From assembly GCF_000369405.1 (NCBI RefSeq), contig NZ_KB849999.1:850054-914053 (forward strand): 64,000 bases of DNA, in the 5' to 3' direction. A model generated the notes under the pieces. That model did no database searches. It was not told where the DNA came from and worked only from the letters and a program-made list of their open reading frames with translations. Made by a program: the position numbers and the translations under genes. Of this stretch, positions 59,040 through 64,000 are shown piece after piece; the stretch's first letter is position 1, and every line of letters begins with the position of its first letter. Source of the DNA: Acinetobacter sp. ANC 3929. Lineage in GTDB: Bacteria > Pseudomonadota > Gammaproteobacteria > Pseudomonadales > Moraxellaceae.

Positions 59040-59309
59040 TTATTTAAACCTAGAAATTTCAAAATTCAATCTATAGGTCAAAAAATTTATTAAACAGGCT
59101 TCTCGAATTCTTTTTTTGAATAGGCTTTGAAAATAAGGATTAGTTAGAAAAACACTTAAAGCTACTATGAAATATATAATAAGTTGGCTTTCAAGCTGAA
59201 GTAATTTTAAAAGCTCAGTAAAAAACTCATCTATCAAACTAAAATAAGTTGATGTGATTAGAGAATAAAATAAATAGGAAAAAATACCGTAGAAATTAAA
59301 TTCAATCAT
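59040..59309 (-). CDS. Small hydrophobic protein of unknown function (89 aa)
   Basis: 89 residues, very AT-rich coding sequence, two likely hydrophobic spans (FYGIFSYLFYSLITSTYF; LIIYFIVALSVFLTN) and a basic C-terminal third. GGAGGAACT sits just before the ATG, an unusually strong ribosome site. No family recognised. The lower GC than its neighbours could mean recent gain. Confidence 0.5.
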   Translation of the reverse strand: MIEFNFYGIFSYLFYSLITSTYFSLIDEFFTELLKLLQLESQLIIYFIVALSVFLTNPYFQSLFKKRIREACLINFLTYRLNFEISRFK

Positions 59310-59398
59310 AGTTCCTCCCTCTCCCTAAACAAAGATGACCAGCAAAGAATTAAAATTATCCTAATAATTTTTATACACTTTTAAAGTTAAATTTACAA

Positions 59399-59953
59399 CT
59401 ATCTTCTTAACCCCACCAACCATCCTTCCAACAACTTCCCTTTATCCACCTCATTACCACTCAACAACTGCACCATTGCCCCATCCACTACAAACAAGAA
59501 CATATGCGCATCCTTTTCAGAGGCGTTTGCAGAGTTTGTTAAAAGCAATTTATAAATTTGATTGAGCAACCATTTCCGATAATTCACAACAATCTTATAA
59601 GCTTTGGGATAACGCTTTTCAATTTCAAAAATCGCCTTAAATGGCAAATGATACAAACCTTCTAAATTGACATGAAGAACATAAATACGATTAAGCTTTT
59701 CATACACGGTGAGCCCATTGTTTCGATGAATAATCGAAAATACCTCTTCTTTGAGCGCGTCTGTTTGAAATCCCAGACTCATTTCAATCAATTGTTCTTT
59801 AGACTGAAAGTATTTATAAAAACTGGCTTTGGCGATTTGAGAAGACTCAATAATGCGGTCCACCCCGACACTATGAAAACCATGGCAGTTAAATAGATTT
59901 CGGGCAGTATCGAGCACTCTTAAAGCACGAAATGAAACCTCTAAATTCGGCAT
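59399..59953 (-). CDS. TetR-family transcriptional regulator
   Basis: 184 residues. The HTH is LDTARNLFNCHGFHSVGVDR then IIESSQIAKASFYKYFQSKEQL, the standard TetR pattern, with a helical ligand domain. Alone, with no adjacent target gene in a close operon. Its regulon is unknown. The 5' side is the 600-nt region described next. Confidence 0.85.
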   Translation of the reverse strand: MPNLEVSFRALRVLDTARNLFNCHGFHSVGVDRIIESSQIAKASFYKYFQSKEQLIEMSLGFQTDALKEEVFSIIHRNNGLTVYEKLNRIYVLHVNLEGLYHLPFKAIFEIEKRYPKAYKIVVNYRKWLLNQIYKLLLTNSANASEKDAHMFLFVVDGAMVQLLSGNEVDKGKLLEGWLVGLRR

Positions 59954-60561
59954 ATATTTTCCCTATAAAATAATTTTCTATCTCAATGAGATAAAGCCGT
60001 GGTCGGCTTCGTTCTAAGCAAAAAAGGCATGCAAAAGCCCCTAAAGATGGCTTTAGCGCATCTCAAGTTTTATTGTTAATTTGATTTTTTAGTCGTGACG
60101 AAGCACTGTCTGAATTGCGAAACGCATTCAAACCATGTCAGAAACTAATAAAGAAGTATGAGAATACAGTGCATGGCCAACTCCTGAATAATTCGGAACG
60201 CTGCCAAGACATAAAGCTTTATGGTGGCAGGACGAAAGAAGGTTGACAGACTGGTTCGACCCCAGCACACCCGAAGGTGTCCCTCTCCCGTCCTACCGCA
60301 ACGGGAGGAGACGAGGAGTTTACATGCAAAACTATTCCTCAGAGGGAATAATTCTGATGCAGTCGAAAACGGTCTGTCAAAACCGACTGGCGATGTAGGC
60401 CAGCGCTTAAAGAATAATATTGGAGTTAGAGAGTGTCAATCTCGGATTTTGCACAAAAATACTGTTTATTATTATTTTTCAATGTATTATGTTTTGTATT
60501 ATTTTTAAACTATTTTATAAGAATATTTTCACAATAAACAGGTCGCTTAAAGCACAACGCT
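59954..60561. other. 608-nt intergenic region upstream of the TetR gene
   Basis: No convincing coding region. Contains hairpins near 60016 (AAGCCG/CGGCTT) and the GC-rich structured block listed next. The part from 60421 to 60540 is extremely AT-rich and looks like ordinary spacer. Confidence 0.6.
60201..60403. ncRNA. Candidate structured RNA or mobile-element remnant
   Basis: A GC-rich 200-nt block in AT-rich surroundings, with hairpins following each other almost without gaps on the plus strand. These are CTGCCA/TGGCAG around the palindrome CATAAAGCTTTATG, CTGG-TTCGACC-CCAG, ACACC-CGAA-GGTGT, CTCCCGT/ACGGGAG, TATTCCTC/GGGAATA, and CAGTCG/CGACTG competing with CTGGC/GCCAG for the same bases at 60387-60389. 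The strand is unknown. It does not match a tRNA, tmRNA, RNase P, cobalamin or SAM riboswitch pattern that I can recall. Low certainty of function, high certainty that it is unusual. Confidence 0.4.
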
Positions 60562-60567
60562 TTAAGC
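60545..60567 (-). terminator. Hairpin at the end of the flavin reductase gene
   Basis: GCTTAAAGC/GCTTTAAGC overlaps the stop codon. The following T-run is short. Confidence 0.4.
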
Positions 60568-61053
60568 AAGTTCAGTCTGCCCCACTTGGTGATAGGCACG
60601 GTTAAAATAAACCAAGCTTTGATCATGTCCACTTTGTTGAACTGCCACAATACGACAAATAAAAATTGTATGCGTTCCAACTTCCTGAATTTGATCAATC
60701 TCGCAATCGAAATTTACCAAGGCATCATCCAAAACAGGCGCACCCGTTTCCAACGCTGACCAAGCACCGTGTTTAAAACGCTCTTCGGGACTCAATTTAG
60801 ACGAAAAGGCTTTAGAAATATGTTGATGATCTGCGCTTAACACATTCACGCTTAAGATTTTATTGTCTACGAAATGCACATGCGAACTCGATGCCCGATT
60901 CATGCAGACCAATAAAGTCGGAGGCGTATCTGTGACGCTACATACAGCAGATGCAGTAAAGCCATAACGACCAGACATGCCTGTGGTGGTAATCACACTG
61001 ACTGCACTGGTGAGTAAAGACATTGCATCTCTAAAATCTGTTGCTTCAACCAT
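60562..61053 (-). CDS. Flavin reductase (HpaC/RutF-type), last gene of the mes operon
   Basis: About 163 residues of the flavin reductase domain that reduces FMN/FAD with NAD(P)H for a partner enzyme. TTTGMSGRYGFTASAVCSVT and PPTLLVCMNRASSSH are the family core, and IFICRIVAVQ the later strand. The ATG at 61053 has AGGA upstream. It is 87 nt after mesD in the same direction, and the third gene of the cluster. I infer that it supplies reduced flavin to MesX/MesD or removes oxygen-linked by-products. Confidence 0.85.
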   Translation of the reverse strand: MVEATDFRDAMSLLTSAVSVITTTGMSGRYGFTASAVCSVTDTPPTLLVCMNRASSSHVHFVDNKILSVNVLSADHQHISKAFSSKLSPEERFKHGAWSALETGAPVLDDALVNFDCEIDQIQEVGTHTIFICRIVAVQQSGHDQSLVYFNRAYHQVGQTELA

Positions 61054-61140
61054 CACTTTATTCCTAAATTAAACTCGATCTGTTTTAAATATGCTCAGGG
61101 CTACTCTGCGCAGCCCTGAAGCCATCAAGAGATCGGTAAA

Positions 61141-62169
61141 TTAAGCCAGTTCTTTACGAACAATTTCCGCACCTGCACTTAATGCATTCAACTTGCCACG
61201 TGCAACATCACGCGCCAAAGGTGCCATACCACAATTGGTTGAGGGATAGAGCTTATCTGCATCGACAAACTGAAGTGCTTTACGTAAGGTATCGGCAACT
61301 TCTTCTGGCGTTTCAACCGTGTTGCTCGCCACGTCAATCGCACCCACCATCACCTTTTTACCGCGAATCAATTCAATCAGATCCATCGGCACACGCGAGT
61401 TGTGACATTCGAGCGAGATGATATCAAGTTTTGATTGTTGCAGCTTAGGAAAAGCCTCTTCATATTGGCGCCATTCAGAACCGAGGGTCTTTTTCCAGTC
61501 AGTATTGGCTTTGATGCCGTAACCATAGCAAATATGCACCGCGGTTTCACACTTCAATCCTTCAAGCGCACGCTCTAAAGTCGCTACACCCCAATCATTC
61601 ACTTCATCAAAGAACACATTAAATGCAGGCTCATCGAACTGGATAATATCCACACCCGCCGCTTCTAATTCTCTCGCTTCTTCATTCAATATTTTGGCAA
61701 ATTCCCACGCCAATTTTTCACGGCTTTTATAATGCGCATCATATAGCGTATCAATCATGGTCATTGGACCAGGCAACGCCCATTTAATCGGTTGATTGGT
61801 TTGCTGACGTAAAAACTTAGCATCTTCAACAAAAACAGGCTTTTGACGAGATACCGCACCCACAACCGTTGGAACACTGGCATCATAACGATTACGGATT
61901 CGAACAGTCTCGCGTTTCTCAAAATCAACACCCGTAAGATGCTCAATAAAGGTTGTGACAAAGTGCTGACGGGTTTGCTCACCATCGCTGACAATATCAA
62001 TGCCTGCCACCTGCTGTTCATGCAAAGACAAACGTAAAGCATCCTGTTTGCCTTCAATCAGACCCTGCTCTTGCAGTTTCCACGGCGACCAAAGCGTTTC
62101 AGGCTCTGCCAGCCAAGACGGTTTCGGTAAGCTACCCGCAGTCGACGTTGGTAATAATCTTTTCATCAT
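61141..62169 (-). CDS. mesD: Core methionine synthase, MesD family
   Basis: About 342 residues, only the catalytic barrel of MetE and lacking its N-terminal folate-binding half. Zinc ligands are His and Cys in AVHICYGYG, Glu in ISLECHNSR and Cys in PSTNCGMAPLA. The adjacent DUF1852 gene marks it as MesD. Known work on this family shows methionine synthesis without folate methyl donors or cobalamin, but with a need for the DUF1852 protein and oxygen. It makes methionine from homocysteine; the methyl donor is unknown. The ATG at 62169 has AAGG 6 nt upstream. Confidence 0.88.
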   Translation of the reverse strand: MMKRLLPTSTAGSLPKPSWLAEPETLWSPWKLQEQGLIEGKQDALRLSLHEQQVAGIDIVSDGEQTRQHFVTTFIEHLTGVDFEKRETVRIRNRYDASVPTVVGAVSRQKPVFVEDAKFLRQQTNQPIKWALPGPMTMIDTLYDAHYKSREKLAWEFAKILNEEARELEAAGVDIIQFDEPAFNVFFDEVNDWGVATLERALEGLKCETAVHICYGYGIKANTDWKKTLGSEWRQYEEAFPKLQQSKLDIISLECHNSRVPMDLIELIRGKKVMVGAIDVASNTVETPEEVADTLRKALQFVDADKLYPSTNCGMAPLARDVARGKLNALSAGAEIVRKELA

Positions 62170-62193
62170 CAATAACCTTATATTTTCAATAAA

Positions 62194-63207
62194 TTAGTGC
62201 GCGTAACTTTTTTGCGAGTTGCTTTGTGCTGCATAACTAGTAGACCACTGCTCCAGAACCGCTTGGTAAGGCTTGATAAATTGCTCTTCAACAAATTTGC
62301 CCTGTTCAATCGCCAAACGGCTACGTTCTTCTCGGTCATATACAATACGAGTCAGTGAATAATCTTGGTTATTCAAACTTGGTTGATAAGACTTTCCTGC
62401 TGAAGAGTTCGCATTGTAAATTTCAGGTCGGTAAATCTTTTGGAACGTTTCCATGGTGCTGATAGTGCTGATCAATTCAAGATTGGTGTAATCTGCCAGC
62501 AAATCACCAGAGAAATAGAAAGCCAACGGCGCAACACTATTTGGCGGCATGAAATAACGCACTTTTAAGCCCATTTTTTGGAAATATTCATCTGTTAATG
62601 AATATTCATCTTGCAGGTACTCTACACCCAACACAGGATGCTGATTTTCAGTACGTTGATACACCTTGCTGCTTGAAACACTGAGACAGATCACAGGTGG
62701 CTTTTTAAAGTTTGCCTTGTAGGTTTCTGACTCAATAAAGCTTTTAAACAAGTTGCCGTGTAAATCACCAAAGTTCTCTGGCGTGCTAAATCCAGACTGA
62801 TTTTTATTATGATCAAGCAATAGCACACTGAAATCATAGTCACGGACATAAGAAGAGAAATTGTTCCCCACAATACCTTCAATACGTTCATTGGTTTTTT
62901 GATCAACAATATTGGTTTTCAAAATTTCAATTAAAGGAAGCGCATTGGCATTGCTTGCAGCATCGACCTTCATTTCAACCGAAATGATTTCCAGCTCAAC
63001 TTTATAACGATCAGCCAAAGGATTATCCCAATGCGCCAAAGCATTAAAGCGGTTGTCAATCATCTTTAAGGTGTTTTGCAGATTCTGTTGACGACTTTCG
63101 CCTCTTGCCAAATTCGCAAAGTTGGTTGTGATACGTGTATTTTCTGATGGCGTGTAGTTCTCATCAAAATCAATACGCTTAATCGTAAATGCAAACTCTT
63201 TACTCAT
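62194..63207 (-). CDS. mesX: DUF1852 protein (MesX), partner of the MesD methionine synthase
   Basis: 337 residues, soluble, no signal peptide. I recognise the DUF1852 family from its opening (FAFTIKRIDFDENYTPSENT), the central VKMDVDA-like region and the neighbour. The family is needed for MesD activity in vivo. The protein has no Cys-rich cluster or Rossmann motif, so its chemistry is not visible; a flavin or metal site is possible given the reductase gene in the operon. It is the first gene, 24 nt before mesD, with a MetR-like box upstream. Confidence 0.85.
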   Translation of the reverse strand: MSKEFAFTIKRIDFDENYTPSENTRITTNFANLARGESRQQNLQNTLKMIDNRFNALAHWDNPLADRYKVELEIISVEMKVDAASNANALPLIEILKTNIVDQKTNERIEGIVGNNFSSYVRDYDFSVLLLDHNKNQSGFSTPENFGDLHGNLFKSFIESETYKANFKKPPVICLSVSSSKVYQRTENQHPVLGVEYLQDEYSLTDEYFQKMGLKVRYFMPPNSVAPLAFYFSGDLLADYTNLELISTISTMETFQKIYRPEIYNANSSAGKSYQPSLNNQDYSLTRIVYDREERSRLAIEQGKFVEEQFIKPYQAVLEQWSTSYAAQSNSQKSYAH

Positions 63208-63311
63208 TTTAATCTGCCACCCTAATTTCCGAGATAAATCTAAACTTCTTTATAGAGTGATTTATACCGCAATCATTAGCTGAATAAAAATGATTTAATC
63301 TAACCTCAAAA

Positions 63312-63324
63312 TGAATGAAATTCA
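63312..63324 (-). promoter_or_regulatory. MetR-type box upstream of the mes operon
   Basis: TGAA-N5-TTCA (TGAATGAAATTCA) fits the MetR consensus exactly, about 105 nt before mesX. A MetR-like regulator would link the operon to homocysteine. Confidence 0.55.
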
Positions 63325-63699
63325 TGTTGGGAAATTTGCTTAGATGAAAATGGCTCAACATCATCAGTTCAAGGTATATTCACAGATTGGTTCAGCTCAA
63401 GAAGTTTAAGGCTGATATAGATAAAGTATAGGGTGCATACAAATCACACAAAGAAGTATTGTTCTTTCATCAAGAGGAACATTCAATGAATGCTTAACGG
63501 TGTATTTTATTATGTACATCATCCTATCTGGTCAAAATGTGACTGATCTCTCTAAACTATAAGTCTAAGATTTACTAGAACTTTCTACAACTTTCACACA
63601 ATAAATCATCAAAGTCAGCTTGATTTGTACATTTTGAAACATTAGTTCAACTAAAATACCGTCTAAATTAAAGTAAAATTCATGAACTAACTCCTTCAA

Positions 63700-63734
63700 C
63701 ATCAGTGTTAAGGCGATCCCTTGCCGTACTGATG
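63700..63734 (+). promoter_or_regulatory. Hairpin in the putative mqo leader
   Basis: CATCAGT (63700-63706) pairs with ACTGATG (63728-63734), with an inner GGC/GCC pair. It lies about 90 nt before the mqo ATG. May stabilise or regulate the transcript, or end transcription from upstream. Confidence 0.4.
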
Positions 63735-63824
63735 TGCCTTTATTGCGCCTGTATCATCATTTAAATTCTTTCTCTCTATATCGCTTGTCATATAGAGCGT
63801 CATTTAATTTTTAAGGTAAATTGA

Positions 63825-64000
63825 ATGAAAAAATTTTGGAAATATTTATTAGTACTACTCGTCGTACTAATTATTATTGCAATTGCCTTTCTTTTTAGAC
63901 CAGTTGCGTCTAAGGCAATTAAAACCACCAATAACGAACCAACTGTCGATGTTGTACTCATCGGCGGTGGGATCATGAGTGCCACTTTAGGTACTTATCT
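63825..64000 (+). CDS. mqo: Malate:quinone oxidoreductase, N-terminal part (cut by window edge)
   Basis: The first 58 codons are in the window. An N-terminal membrane anchor ([18 protein letters not shown]) is followed by [18 protein letters not shown], the FAD-binding start of Mqo. AAGG lies 8 nt before the ATG. Mqo oxidises malate to oxaloacetate and gives electrons to quinone at the inner membrane, working beside complex I. Confidence 0.93.
   Translation, partial: MKKFWKYLLVLLVVLIIIAIAFLFRPVASKAIKTTNNEPTVDVVLIGGGIMSATLGTY

Larger units (their letters stand above)
63208..63824. other. Divergent mesX-mqo regulatory region
   Basis: 617 nt without a gene. Contains the MetR box on the mesX side, a palindrome CATTCAATGAATG near 63480, and a hairpin in the likely mqo leader. 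I see no SAM or cobalamin riboswitch. Confidence 0.6.

Noticed and set aside
60246..60270. T-arm-like CTGG-TTCGACC-CCAG, considered as part of a tRNA or tmRNA.
   Set aside because: No acceptor stem, no CCA, and no D- or anticodon arm at the right distances on either strand.
60221..60508. A 95-codon plus-strand open frame across the structured block.
   Set aside because: No ribosome site, an abrupt change from basic to Tyr/Phe-rich residues in the AT-rich part, and hairpins throughout. More like non-coding DNA.
63208..63824. A SAM or cobalamin riboswitch upstream of mesX was considered.
   Set aside because: No conserved cobalamin box (GCCACTG) and no SAM riboswitch core. The MetR-type box is a simpler explanation.
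1..64000. CRISPR arrays, rRNA and complete tRNA genes, prophage and integron attachment sites were looked for.
   Set aside because: No regularly spaced repeats, no tRNA cloverleaf and no integrase gene were seen by eye. A computational scan would be needed to be certain.

Overview
The window is a chromosomal segment of an Acinetobacter species. The evidence is the AT-rich DNA, the BfmR/BfmS regulators, a fused NuoCD in a 13-gene nuo operon, FilA-like surface proteins next to dcd, and the MesX/MesD methionine synthase pair. Two fil-type paralogues side by side suggest a species outside the best-studied A. baumannii strains, but I cannot name it from sequence alone.

Layout. 0-4.5 kb: a minus-strand fil-type surface/pilus locus with a truncated FilB-like start at the window edge, one intact FilA-like gene, and a second FilA-like paralogue broken by an IS3-family element that appears intact. 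4.7-17.9 kb: housekeeping and accessory genes, including dcd, two LysE-family exporters, a lipoprotein with a nucleosidase fold, the Mrp/ApbC Fe-S carrier, a LEA-like helical repeat protein, metG, an exported metallo-beta-lactamase-fold hydrolase and a methyltransferase. 18.1-23.7 kb: a TetR-MFS-HlyD efflux operon, then a PLP-dependent deaminase/desulfhydrase-like gene whose start codon lies in the loop of a 13-bp hairpin, then a HI0933-type flavoprotein. 23.7-32.2 kb: three small proteins (one of them a soluble protein of unknown function), a CmpX-like mechanosensitive channel, fpr with a divergent FinR-like LysR gene, a TonB siderophore receptor with a 16/19 Fur box, a cold-shock-domain protein and upp. 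32.2-47.3 kb: the complete minus-strand nuoA-N operon for respiratory complex I.

47.6-64 kb: a MASE1-GGDEF diguanylate cyclase, an unknown secreted protein, a GST, bfmR-bfmS, and nrdA-(43-codon membrane ORF)-nrdB. The nrd promoter region carries two NrdR-like boxes 32 bp apart and a DnaA box pair. Further right are a TetR gene, an unexplained GC-rich and highly foldable block (60.2-60.4 kb), a mesX-mesD-flavin reductase operon with a MetR-type box, and the start of mqo.

How the parts fit. Much of the window serves aerobic respiration and redox supply: complex I, Mqo, Fpr/FinR, Mrp and class Ia ribonucleotide reductase. The mesX-mesD-flavin reductase cluster fits a folate- and B12-independent, oxygen-dependent route to methionine. 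BfmRS, the diguanylate cyclase and the fil locus concern envelope and surface behaviour.
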